A stretch of 64,000 nt of DNA, from the NCBI RefSeq assembly GCF_007565055.1, contig NC_044557.1:76704595-76768594 (forward strand), given 5' to 3'. Made by a program: the position numbers and the translations under genes. How positions within the stretch are numbered: the first letter of the stretch is position 1; every line of letters starts with the position of its first letter. The stretch comes from Rhinopithecus roxellana (Eukaryota > Chordata > Mammalia > Primates > Cercopithecidae). Under the pieces are notes generated by a model. It was not told where the DNA came from. It did not search any database and worked only from the letters and a program-made list of their open reading frames with translations. This document shows, piece by piece, positions 1-11,590 of this stretch.

Positions 1-2549
1 TGTGTGTTAATCTTATTTAATACCCATTGATGAGCCTCACACATCAAATTCATCTGATTTCGTAGAGCCTTTATCAGAAACTACTGAACACAAAAACAGT
101 GAACTATGATATAAACTTGTATGTCTTGTCTATACAATTTCACCTTCCTTTGGTACAATTTTAGTTTCTTGGGAGTCTTGAACAGTAAATTTATTACTCT
201 TCACCAGTAAGGTCATTCTTGCAGTCATTCTAACTGAGAAGGCCAAATTTTGTACACATTCATTTCTCTTCCTTTCTAATCAAATACTCTATTCAGGGTC
301 ATATATATATAAAACTATCAAAATCCAGTAGTAGTAGTTTCCTTATCCAAGAGGAGAATAAATAAAACTATGTTAGTGAGGTAGCTGAATATTGAGATGC
401 TCATTTTTAAACAAGATTTTACATAATATACATGAACAAAATAAAATGTTTGTGAAGGTGTTTTAACTTCTTAAAAAAATGACACAAAACTCTATGAACT
501 AGGCAAAAGCAATTTTGCAAGTTAAAACAAATTCTTATATGTATATAATCACAGAGATAAATAATAAAACGTAAATATGCCAAATAGTGGTGGTTGTAAA
601 TCTTGATTATAAGATTACTGGTGATTTGTATGTCGCTCCTTGTATTTTCCTGCATCTCCAAATTTTCTAAAATAACATAAATTATTTTTGTATATAATAA
701 AACAACTTAAAACCTAGATGAATTAGTACTAGCAGAAAATTTAGAAGTACAAGAACATATTCCCTTCTATTTTTCTAGGTGATATTGAATTGGGCTAGCT
801 AAGTTCAGTTGAGGAGATCAATTAGCAACCGATTTGCATCAGGGAAGAAAATAGTGATATAATCAGATAAGTCATATGCTGATGGCTTCATTCTTTTTTT
901 TTCTTGGAGTCGATTTTTTTCATGTGCAATAAAGAAAATAAGAAAATGAAACAAAAATATATGAAAGTCCTACAGTTTGAATTTTGAAGCCATTTTTAAA
1001 ATTTACACAAATAAATCTCTGAGTCCTTAAATATTAACTCTAAAATATCTTTGGGAATTATTTTTCACTTCTTTATAAGTGACAAAACCAATCAGTTAAT
1101 TGTAAGAATCGATAAGAAAATTTTTTTGTAGAAATGTTGAAAAGACTTCTTTTCTGCTTAACCAAGGCTAGTCTCCTGCTTAACAAAAGATATCAAAACA
1201 TTTAGTCATTTTAAAGTTCATGAGTATAAATTTTGTAAAATTATGCAATTAAAGCTGCTCTCTGATTAAATATTTTTTAATGGGATTGGATCAATTTATC
1301 TGCTGTTGTAGCCCCCCAAAAAAGAAACATCAGAAATGAATCCAGGGACAAATCTATATATAAAAAAATTTGCATACAGTTAAGTCTGTCTGCTGTCAAG
1401 TTATTGTAGGCAGTTACCCTGGCTGAAAATATTAAATCCTTACTGCTTCACATTACTAATATTTATTTATAACCAAAACTTATTCTATCCAATTCTGTTC
1501 ACAAAGCAATCAATCTGTACCAGAAATGTTGTTAATCATATCATTTATAGCTGGTAGTTCTGAATGTGTGTGTGTGTAAATAAATGTATGCATATATATG
1601 TATATTAATATACACATATATGTCCTAGTATTCTAAATTGATCTCATATGAGTGATTAATGCATTGAGATAGGGAGACATGGAGGGGAAAATGTTTAATT
1701 ACTGCTAAGAAACCCAGTAACATTATTTTGTTAAAGGAAAAACTAATTCATAAATTTGACATGACAACCTATGTATCGATTTATTGAAAATGCAGACCAA
1801 AAATATTGGTTTTGCATTCATGTGAGAAAGAAACAAATGTTAAATCAGGTGTCTTCCACACTAGAGGTGATATTTAGTGATAGTAAAGATCTTTTTATTC
1901 TAAATATGTTGCATGTCTTTGATTTTAAACTTTTCTGTAAATCGTGGACACAAGACAACTATTATGTCTATGTTGATACTACCTTTAAGGCTTTTAAAAA
2001 GATATACCAAAATTATCATTTGACATTCCACATCTATCATTATAAAGATAAGAGTTCAATAATAGGGTAGACATTTGTGGTAATCAAAGGGTGAATCCAA
2101 TATGAGTTGGTGTACCATTAATAGTTTGAAGACTTGTAGAAAACTGCTTTGGTAAGCACGCAGACATTTTTCTGGCATAATGTACCTCAGAATCAATTGA
2201 TTAATCTACTAAACAAATATTTTGTCAAATACCTAATCACGTAACAAATAACTTGATGAATGTTCGTGGATAAACATTTTTGGAACCAATAATTCTGACT
2301 ATGATCACTGATGGGCACCAATGGTTTGGGAACCTATAGCACAGGCTACACTAATATTTACCTTGATCCTCAACGCTTTGTTTATTTACTTTACCTATGT
2401 TTACTGTAACTGATATTTAACTTAGAATTACTCTATATAAGTAAATGAATACTCAGTAATACACACTACTTATCAAATTTTAGCCTATAGAATAATACTA
2501 AGTTAAATGAACAAAAAGTTAAATAGAATCATGACATGTAGGTATTATT
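1..2549. other. AT-rich intronic sequence
   Basis: No gene or clear repeat was recognised. A short TG/TA dinucleotide patch lies at 1566-1624. A 99-codon frame at 1771-2070 has no recognisable domain and is likely chance. Confidence 0.6.
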
Positions 2550-2760
2550 CATTCATTGAATAAGCTGTTGGTGAGTACCTATTGTGTGCTCTGTATCATG
2601 TTAAATTCCAGAAATGCAGAGAGCAATCAGCAACATAAGCAACCATGCTCTAAAGAGACTCTTGATGGAACAGGAGAGGAGGTTGATTTGACAGATGATT
2701 AGAGTGTGGTGGAACAGTTGTAATAAATGAAGGTCATCCTTTGTTTAATTAGATAATTGT
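2550..2760 (-). repeat. L2 LINE 3' fragment (old, diverged)
   Basis: The stretch runs from an ATTCATTCATTGAATAA start through GTGAGTACCTATTGTGTGCTC to a gaacaggag-type end, the reverse-strand pattern of the L2 3' region. Heavily diverged; edges approximate. Confidence 0.55.
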
Positions 2761-3089
2761 TCCATAGAAGTAACCCATTAGAGTACTGAAAAATTATATA
2801 TTTTACCAATTCATTATCCTGAGGAGGTAGCTGTGTGTGATGTTCTGTCACAGAAAGTAACATATTAAACGAATGGAGTTCTTAGAGCTGTTTCTTTTTT
2901 TTTTTGGAAAGGAGGGAAGTGTTTTTCTCAAAAACGCATTGTAGTGTTCTGTGGAAGGTAGCAAGAAACTAAGCTGAAATGGAAGGCAGAATATAGACTA
3001 TCAACAATCTTGAAGTCTTAACCAACACAGGTATTTTAACTTTCTGTGTTTAATGCAGGGAGAATTCAGAGTTAAAACCACAACCTTTT
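2761..3089. other. unassigned intronic sequence
   Basis: Nothing recognised. Confidence 0.5.
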
Positions 3090-3300
3090 GTGTGCATCCT
3101 GGCTCCTCTAGTTGCATGTTGGTTGGTTTGTTTTAAAGTCTGAGACATTTTCTATGCCTCAGTTTCCTCATCTATAAAATGGGATGATTAAATAGTGACT
3201 TCATAGTCATATTGTGATACTTAAAGAAATGCATGCATAATACTTAGAGTAGTGCCAGGAATATTGGAAGTGACTAACAAATGTTAACTATTGTTGAAGG
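3090..3300 (+). repeat. MIR SINE
   Basis: Contains the MIR core GCCTCAGTTTCCTCATCT followed by TAAAATGGGATGATTAAAT and the tail AGTAGTGCCAGGAATATT. Ancient tRNA-derived SINE; ends about 100 bp before the L1. Confidence 0.8.
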
Positions 3301-3397
3301 GTTTTAGGCACTGAAGTGAGGATGTCTATTTGTATTTTAGATAAATAACCCTTAAATTTATAATTTTCCTGTTGTCACGAAGGGTATGTTTCTGTTT

Positions 3398-3413
3398 AAG
3401 ATCAAGAGATTTC
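3398..3413. repeat. L1 target-site duplication, left copy
   Basis: AAGATCAAGAGATTTC here and AAGATCAAGACATTTC at 9598-9613 agree at 15 of 16 bases. The site TTT/AAGA fits the L1 endonuclease preference for TT/AAAA. Confidence 0.9.
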
Positions 3414-4441
3414 GGGGCGGAGCAAGATGGCCGAATAGGAACAGCTCCAGTCTCCAACTCCCAGCGCAAGCGACACAGAAGACCGGTGATTTCTGCATTT
3501 TCAACTGAGGTACTGGGGTCGTCTCACTAGGGAGTGCCGGACAATCGGTGCTGGTCAGCTGCTGCAGCCTGACCAGCGAGAGCTGAAGCAGGGCGAGGCA
3601 TCGCCTCACCTGGAAGCGCAAGGGGGAAGGGGATCCGTTTTCCTAGCCAGGGGAACTGAGACACACAACACCTGGAAAATCGGGTAACTCCCACCCCAAT
3701 ACTGCGCTGTAAGCATACAGGCACACCAGGAGAATATATCCCAATCCTGGCCGGGAGGGTCCCACGCCCACGAAGCCTCCCTCACTGCTAACACAGCAGT
3801 CTGCCGCGATCTATCCGCAAGGCAGCAGCGAGGCTGGGGGAGGGGCGCCCGCCATTGCTGAGGCTTAAGTAGGTAAACAAAGCCGCTGGGAAGCTCGAAC
3901 TGGGTGGAGCTCACAGCAGCTCAAGGAAGCCTGCCTGTCTCTGTAGTCTCCACCTCTGGGGACAGCGCACAGCTGAAGACCAACAGGGGAAGTAGCGGGA
4001 GCCGGTGCAGACGCGAACAACTCTGTCTGACAGCTTTGGGGAGAGCCGTGGATCTCCCAACGCGGAGGTTGAGATCTGAGAACGGACAGACTGCCTGCTC
4101 AGGTGTGTCTCTGACCCCTGAGTAGCCTAGCTGGGAGAAATCCCCCACTAGGGGCAGTCTGACACCCCACACCTCACAGGGTGGAGTACACCCCTGAGAG
4201 GAAACTTCCAAAGGAAGAATCAGACAGGTACACTCGCTGTTCAGCAATATTCTATCTTCGGCAACCTCTGCTGCTGTTACCCAGGCAAACAGGGTCTGGA
4301 GTGGACCTCAAGCAATCTCCAACAGACCAACAGACAGTCCTTCTGTCAGAAGGAAAACTATCAAACAGGAAGGACACCTATACCAAAACCCCATCAGTAC
4401 GTCACCACCATCAAAGACCAGAGACAGATAAAACCACAAAG
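3414..4441 (+). promoter_or_regulatory. L1 5'UTR with internal promoter
   Basis: This GC-rich 1028-bp segment is where L1 elements carry their internal RNA polymerase II promoter, and in apes an antisense promoter. The YY1-type core AAGATGGCC lies at 3424-3432, the standard location near the 5' end that directs accurate L1 initiation. Activity of this copy is not shown by sequence. A 102-codon antisense frame at 3606-3914 overlaps the place where ORF0 occurs in young ape L1s; homology to ORF0 was not established. Confidence 0.75.
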
Positions 4442-5458
4442 ATGGGGAAGAAGCAGGGCAGAAAAGCTGGAAATTCAAAAAATAAGAGCGCATCTCCCCC
4501 TGCGAAGGAGCGCAGCCCATCGCCAGCAACGGATCAAAGCTGGTCAGAGAATGACTTGGACGAGAGGAGAGAAGAAGGCTTCAGTCCATCAAACTTATCA
4601 GAGCTAAAGGAGGAATTACGTACCCAGCGCAAAGAAACTAAAAATCTTGAAAAAAGAGTGGAAGAATTGACAGCTAGACTGATTAATGCAGAGAAGATCA
4701 TAAACGAAATGACAGAGATGAAAACCATGACACGAGAAATACGTGACAAATGCACAAGCTTCAGTAACCGACTCGATCAACTGGAAGAAAGAGTATCAGC
4801 GATTGAAGATCAAATGAATGAAATGAAGCGAGAAGAGAAACCAAAAGAAAAAAGAAGAAAAAGAAATGAGCAAAGCCTGCAAGAAGTATGGGATTACGTA
4901 AAAAGACCAAATCTACGTCTGATTGGGGTGCCTGAAAGTGAGGGGGAAAATGGAACCAAGTTGGAAAACACTCTTCAGGATATCATCCAGGAGAACTTCC
5001 CCAACCTAGTAGGGCAGGACAACATTCAAATTCAGGAAATACAGAGAACGCCACAAAGATACTCCTCCAGAAGAGCAACTCCAAGACACATCATTGCCAG
5101 ATTCACCAAAGTTGAAATGAAGGAAAAAATCTTAAGGGCAGCCAGAGAGAAAGGTCGGGTAACCCACAAAGGGAAGCCCATCAGAATAACAGCAGATCTC
5201 TCGGCAGAAACTCTACAAGCCAGAAGAGAGTGGGGGCCAATATTCAACGTTCTTAAAGAAAAGAATTTTAAACCTAGAATTTCATATCCAGCCAAACTAA
5301 GTTTCATAAGTGAAGGAGAAATAAAATCCTTTACAGATAAGCAAATGCTTAGAGATTTTGTCACCACCAGGCCTGCCTTACAAGAGACCCTGAAGGAAGC
5401 CCTAAACATGGAAACGAACAACCGGTACCAGCCATCACAAAAACATGCCAAAATGTAA
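4442..5458 (+). CDS. L1 ORF1 protein (RNA-binding chaperone), intact
   Basis: An unbroken 338-codon frame from MGKKQGRK, the standard length for a primate L1 ORF1 protein. It shows a basic N-terminus with SPSP-type proline-directed phosphorylation sites near residues 24-28, a long heptad-rich coiled coil (about residues 50-150) that trimerises, an RRM starting near RPNLRLIGVPE, and a C-terminal domain ending in NRYQPSQKHAKM. The protein binds L1 RNA and acts as nucleic-acid chaperone in the cytoplasmic ribonucleoprotein. The frame stays open upstream to an ATG at 4181, giving a possible 425-codon version, but family convention and the MGKK start favour 4442. No premature stop is present. Confidence 0.95.
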   Translation: MGKKQGRKAGNSKNKSASPPAKERSPSPATDQSWSENDLDERREEGFSPSNLSELKEELRTQRKETKNLEKRVEELTARLINAEKIINEMTEMKTMTREIRDKCTSFSNRLDQLEERVSAIEDQMNEMKREEKPKEKRRKRNEQSLQEVWDYVKRPNLRLIGVPESEGENGTKLENTLQDIIQENFPNLVGQDNIQIQEIQRTPQRYSSRRATPRHIIARFTKVEMKEKILRAAREKGRVTHKGKPIRITADLSAETLQARREWGPIFNVLKEKNFKPRISYPAKLSFISEGEIKSFTDKQMLRDFVTTRPALQETLKEALNMETNNRYQPSQKHAKM

Positions 5459-5521
5459 AGACCATCGAGGCTAGGAAGAAACTGCATCGACTAACGAGCA
5501 AAATAACCAGTTAATATCATA

Positions 5522-8500
5522 ATGGCAGGATCAAGTTCACACATAACAATATTAACCTTAAATGTTAATGGACTAAATGCTCCAATTAAAAGACACAGAC
5601 TGGCAAACTGGATAAAGAGTCAAGACCCATCAGTCTGCTGTATTCAGGAGACCCATCTCACATGCAGAGACATACATAGGCTCAAAATAAAGGGATGGAG
5701 GAAGATCTACCAAGCAAATGGAGAACAAAAAAAAGCAGGGGTTGCAATCCTTGTCTCTGATAAAACAGACTTTAAACCATCAAAGATCAAAAGAGACAAA
5801 GAAGGCCATTACATAATGGTAAAGGGATCAATTCAACAGGAAGAGCTAACTCTCCTAAATATATATGCACCCAATACAGGAGCACCCAGATTCATAAAGC
5901 AAGTCCTTAGAGACTTACAAAGAGACTTAGACTCCCATACAATAATAATGGGAGACTTCAACACTCCGCTGTCAACATTAGACAGATCAACGAGACAGAA
6001 AGTTAACAAGGATATCCAGGAATTGAACTCATCTCTGCACCAAGCGGACCTAATAGACATCTATAGAACTCTCCACCCCAAATCAACAGAATATACATTC
6101 TTCTCAGCACCACATCGCACTTATTCCAAAATTGACCACATAATTGGAAGTAAAGCACTCCTCAGCAAATGTAAAAGAACAGAAATTATAACAAACTGTC
6201 TCTCAGACCACAGTGCAATCAAACTAGAACTCAGGACTAAGAAACTCAATCAAAACCGCTCAACTACATGGAAACTGAACAACCTGCTCCTGAATGACTA
6301 CTGGGTACATAACGAAATGAAAGCGGAAATAAAGATGTTCTTTGAAACCAATGAGAACAAAGATACAACATACCAGAATCTCTGGGACACATTTAAAGCA
6401 GTGTGTAGAGGGAAATTTATAGCACTAAATGCCCACAAGAGAAAGCAGGAAAGATCTAAAATTGACACTCTAACATCACAATTAAAAGAACTAGAGAGGC
6501 AAGAGCAAACACATTCAAAAGCTAGCAGAAGGCAAGAAATAACTAAGATCAGAGCCGAACTGAAGGAGATAGAGACACAAAAAAACCCTCCAAAAAATCA
6601 ATGAATCCAGGAGTTGGTTTTTTGAAAAGATCAACAAAATTGACAGACCGCTAGCAAGGCTAATAAAGAAGAAAAGAGAGAGGAATCAAATAGATGCAAT
6701 AAAAAATGATAAAGGGGATGTTACCACTGACCCCACAGAAATACAAACTACCATCAGAGAATACTATAAACGCCTCTACGCAAATCAACTAGAAAATCTA
6801 GAAGAAATGGATAAATTCCTGGACACTTACACTCTCCCAAGGCTAAACCAGGAAGAAGTTGAATCCCTGAATAGACCAATAGTAGGCTCTGAAATTGAGG
6901 CAACAATTAATAGCCTACCCACCAAAAAAAGTCCAGGACCAGATGGATTCACAGCTGAATTCTACCAGAGGTACAAGGAGGAGCTGGTACCATTCCTTCT
7001 GAAACTATTCCAATCAATAGAAAAAGAGGGAATCCTCCCTAACTCATTTTATGAGGCCAACATCATCCTGATACCAAAGCCTGGCAGAGACACATCAAAA
7101 AAAGGGAATTTTAGACCAATATCCCTGATGAACATTGATGCAAAAATTCTCAATAAAATACTGGCAAACCGGATTCAGCAGCACATCAAAAAGCTTATCC
7201 ACCATGATCAAGTGGGCTTCATCCCTGGGATGCAAGGCTGGTTCAACATTCGCAAATCAATAAACGTAATCCAGCATATAAACAGAACCAAAGACAAGAA
7301 CCACATGATTGTCTCAATAGATGCAGAAAAGGCTTTTGACAAAATTCAACAGCCCTTCATGCTAAAAACGCTCAATAAATTCGGTATTGATGGAACGTAC
7401 CTCAAAATAATAAGAGCTATTTATGACAAACCCACAGCTAATATCACACTGAATGGGCAAAAACTGGAAAAATTCCCTTTGAAAACTGGCACAAGACAGG
7501 GATGCCCTCTCTCACCACTCCTATTCAACATAGTGTTGGAAGTTCTGGCTAGGGCAATCAGGCAAGAGAAAGAAATCAAGGGTATCCAGTTAGGAAAAGA
7601 AGAAGTCAAATTGTCCCTGTTTGCAGATGACATGATTGTATATTTAGAAAACCCCATCGTCTCAGCCCAAAATCTCCTTAAGCTGATAAGCAACTTCAGC
7701 AAAGTCTCAGGATACAAAATTAATGTGCAAAAATCACAAGCATTCTTATACACCAGTAACAGACAAGCAGAGAGCCAAATCAGGAATGAACTTCCATTCA
7801 CAATTGCTTCAAAGAGAATAAAATACCTAGGAATCCAGCTTACAAGGGATGTAAAGGACCTCTTCAAGGAGAACTACAAACCACTGCTCAGTGAAATAAA
7901 AGAGGACACAAACAAATGGAAGAACATACCATGCTCATGGATAGGAAGAATCAATATCGTGAAAATGGCCATACTCCCCAAGGTTATTTATAGATTCAAT
8001 GCCATCCCCATCAAGCTACCAATGAGTTTCTTCACAGAATTGGAAAAAACTGCTTTAAAGTTCATATGGAACCAAAAAAGAGCCCGCATTGCCAAGACAA
8101 TCCTAAGTCAAAAGGACAAAGCTGGAGGCGTCACGCTACCTGACTTCAAACTATACTACAAGGCTACAGTCACCAAAACAGCATGGTACTGGTACCAAAA
8201 CAGAGCTATAGACCAATGGAACAGAACAGAGTCCTCAGAAATAATACCACACATCTACAGCCATCTGATCTTTGACAAACCTGAGAGAAACAAGAAATGG
8301 GGAAAGGATTCCCTATTTAATAAATGGTGCTGGGAAAATTGGCTAGCCATAAGTAGAAAGCTGAAACTGGATCCTTTCCTTACCCCTTATACGAAGATTA
8401 ATTCAAGATGGATTAGAGACTTAAATGTTAGACCTAATACCATAAAAACCCTAGAAGAAAATCTAGGTAGTACCATTCAGGACATAGGCATGGGTAAGGA

Positions 8501-9350
8501 CTTCATGTCTAAAACACCAAAAGCAACGGCAGCAAAAGCAAAAATTGACAAATGGGATCTAATTAAACTAAAGAGCTTTTGCACAGCAAAAGAAACTACC
8601 ATCAGAGTGAACAGGCAACCTACAGAATGGGAGAAAATTTTTGCAACCTACTCATCTGACAAAGGGCTAATATCCAGAATCTACAAAGAACTCAAACAAA
8701 TATACGAGAAAAAAACAAACAACCCCATCAAAAAGTGGGGAAAGGATATGAACAGACATTTCTCAAAAGAAGATATTCATACAGCCAACAGACACACGAA
8801 AAAATGCTCATCATCACTCGCCATCAGAGGAATGCAAATCAAAACCACAATGAGATACCATCTCACACCAGTTAGAATGGCAATCATTAAGAAGTCAGGA
8901 AACAACAGGTGTTGGAGAGGATGTGGAGAAATAGGAACACTTTTACACTGTTGGTGGGATTGTAAACTAGTTCAACCATTATGGAAAACAGTATGGCAAT
9001 TCCTCAAGGATCTAGAACTAGATGTACCATATGACCCAGCCATCCCACTACTGGGTATATACCCAAAGGATTATAAATTATTCTACTACAAAGACACATG
9101 TACACGTATGTTTATTGCGGCACTATTCACAATAGCAAAGACTTAGAATCAACCCAAATGTCCATCTGTGACAGACTGGATTGAGAAAATGTGGCACATA
9201 TACACCATGGAATACTATGCAGCCATAAAAAAGGATGAGTTTGCGTCCTTTGTAGGGACATGGATGCAGCTGGAAACCATCATTCTTAGCAAACTATCAC
9301 AAGAACAGAAAACCAAACACCGCATCTTCTCACTCATAGGTGGGAACTGA
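5522..9350 (+). pseudogene. L1 ORF2 (endonuclease-reverse transcriptase), one frameshift and one stop
   Basis: The reading starts at MAGSSSHITI and matches L1 ORF2 throughout. Allowing for the one extra base it would span 1275 codons, the usual length. The apurinic-endonuclease-type domain keeps N14, E43, D145, N147, D205, D229 and H230. The reverse transcriptase FADD active site is present at 7620-7631 and the C-terminal Cys/His segment (CWRGCG to HCWWDC) at 8910-8963. Two lesions are seen: seven A bases at 6579-6585, where six would keep frame, leading to a stop at 6602-6604, and TAG at 9144-9146 where the family has Trp, followed by 68 further codons in the same frame. A truncated endonuclease-containing product of 360 residues could still be made in principle. 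The slippage-prone A-run might also be an assembly error. Confidence 0.93.
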
Positions 9351-9597
9351 ACAATGAGATCACTTGGACTCGGGAAGGGGAACATCACGCACAGGGGCCT
9401 ATCATGGGGAGGGGGGAGGGGGGAGGAGGGAGGGCTTGCATTGGGGAGTTATACAAGATATAAATGATGAATTGATGGGTGCTGACGAGTTGATGGGTGC
9501 AGCACACCAACATGGCATAAGTATACATATGTAACAAACCTGCACGTTATGCACATGTACCCTAGAACTTAAAGTATAATAAAAAAAAAAAAAAAAA
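9351..9597 (+). other. L1 3'UTR with G-rich tract and polyadenylation signal
   Basis: A run of G blocks at 9406-9434 (GGGG, GGGGGG, GGGGGG, GG, GGG, GGG separated by single A) is the conserved, quadruplex-prone L1 3'UTR tract. A partial tandem duplication of GTTGATGGGTGC lies at about 9470-9500. AATAAA at 9578-9583 precedes the A tail. Confidence 0.85.
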
Positions 9598-9613
9598 AAG
9601 ATCAAGACATTTC
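9598..9613. repeat. L1 target-site duplication, right copy
   Basis: Pairs with 3398-3413, one mismatch in 16. Confidence 0.9.
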
Positions 9614-11590
9614 ACATGTGTGCTCTAGCACTATTAATATAAAAAATATGTAAATATTTATGTAAGCACCATGAGTCTTTCAACTGATTCAACATGAGAA
9701 ACTTCTTCTATATGCAGCTAAAAGCTTATTACCTTCAGTGTAAGAAAACCCTGGTTACCAGGACCACTGTCCCTAGCTCATGATATAACTAGAAAAATGT
9801 ATGAAGAAAAAAACACAATGTTTACAAAATTCAGAAACCTAGATTAACCTAAAACTATCTCTAAGTCATCATCACAAAGGGGTGAAAAATCAATGAGATA
9901 ATGAGGAAATAAAACATGATCAAAATAAAAGGAAACAAACTGTGATAAATCTGTAAGGGCTTTATAGGGCTAAGAAGTGCAGTGTGTTTATGAAGATCAA
10001 TTATACTTATTTGCATGCAATGTATTCTGAGTTAATGGCAATTGAAATTAGAAATGACAAATACTAATAATTTGGGCAGGAGGTATTTCTACAATTAATA
10101 TTTATTACATTTAGGAGATGTTGATGTGCATAAACTAGTTAAAACAAGAAAATTAGTGTAAGTAAAAATACAATTAATCTTAAAATCCCTCTTTTCCCCA
10201 AATAATCAATTATATAATTAGCTCAGGGGAGAAGACCATTTTTAGTTATTATAAAAGTAAACTCATTAAGACCTAATGCATTATCTCTTAAGCATATTGC
10301 TTGAAGATGGGAAGCAGTAAAATATAATAACAGTTGTGCTGAATCAAATCTTTTGCTATTTATAAGATAGAGTCAAGTGGATACATTTCTGGGCATTTAT
10401 TATTTTGAGACTAATTTTATGTTGTTAAAATACTACTGCAAGGGATAGAAAGATGCTTTCAGACTTTCCAAATTTTCCCAGGATTTTACTGAAAATTATA
10501 ATTGTGTGCTCTTAGGTGTAGAGGAAGAGAAAATCCATTCATTATGGTAACATGTACCTTTGCCTTCCTCAGGGACTACGTCCTAAGATCTTTGAGGACC
10601 TGTAAAGATCTTCAAAGGACTTTGAAAACACCAGTACTGCATGCAGTCTTCTCTTTGAAAAATATGTATATTTTATAAGTTCAAAATGGAACTCTGCTCA
10701 TTGATTTACAGATTCTGCAAGGGGATTTGCCATTAGTGAGATTTTAATGTGTGTCTCTACAAATTTAAAGAAATGAGATGGAAAGGACATATTCATGTTA
10801 CAATCAGGCAAAGCGTCTAGTCCAAGACTATTAATGCTGAGGCTTTACTAAAATCCAAGTGGCAGGGCAACTGGAAAGTACAAGTTCTCTTAGTGGAAGC
10901 CTACCAACAATCAATATATTTAATGACATTCCATGAACTAGGATCATTTTCCCTAACAACAGAAATGATCATGCATGATATAAAATTACAAGCAGGAGCA
11001 AATATATTTGAAAAAACACACCAGAAAGCAAAAATTGTCAGTTTAAGAATTGATTCCCATATTCCAGTGCTAATGTGGATCAGGAAAAAGAAAACTTGAA
11101 TACTTCATGTGAGAAAAATTGGGGGTAAATTCTATGAATTCAGGACACTAAATTTGTTCACATGACTGTGTAATCAACATACATTCCTAATACAAGTAAT
11201 GATGTAGCTTTATTTGGACTTAACGATAACCTATATCATGAAATACTAAAAATAATAATCAGCCACCACTAAACAATGTTTAAACTTCTCAGTAATGAAT
11301 AGAGAGATACGTGTTCACCAATATCTGGTATATTTGCCTCCATTTTCCTATGTCTCCTAAAATTGCCAAGCAAATACATTTTCTTGAATTCTGCCTGCCT
11401 CCTTCCTCTTCAATATTCAATCCCCTTGTTATTAACAGAAATCAAAATTGGCTCTTTTTCTCAACCTTTCCATTAATATTTGAAACTTATTTATATGTTA
11501 GGTAATTTTCGTTGGCACAAAATCAGTAGAAGACATCAAAGTTTAAGAAAATAAATTGGGGTGAAGATACAAATTGAGAAATTTATACAA
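9614..11590. other. AT-rich intronic sequence, nothing recognised
   Basis: No repeat or exon was recognised. A 68-codon plus-strand frame at 10893-11099 shows no domain. Confidence 0.5.

Larger units (their letters stand above)
3414..9597 (+). mobile_element. Full-length L1 retrotransposon (L1PA-type, monkey lineage)
   Basis: A complete 6.2-kb non-LTR retrotransposon: 5'UTR 3414-4441, ORF1 4442-5458, 63-nt spacer, ORF2 5522-9350 and a 3'UTR with G-rich tract, polyadenylation signal and A tail (9581-9599), bounded by a 16-bp target-site duplication. The 5'UTR begins GGGGCGGAGCAAGATGGCCG, as expected of an untruncated copy. Several 5'UTR stretches, for instance around 3660-3720, and the duplicated GTTGATGGGTGC in the 3'UTR look like the cercopithecid L1 lineage rather than the human-specific one (from memory). 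It lies in an intron, antisense to the host gene. Two ORF2 lesions make this copy autonomously inactive. Confidence 0.95.

Noticed and set aside
1771..2070. 99-codon plus-strand frame
   Set aside because: No recognised domain, no splice context, AT-driven composition.
9402..9605. Minus-strand frame over the L1 3' end
   Set aside because: Complement of the G-rich tract and A tail.
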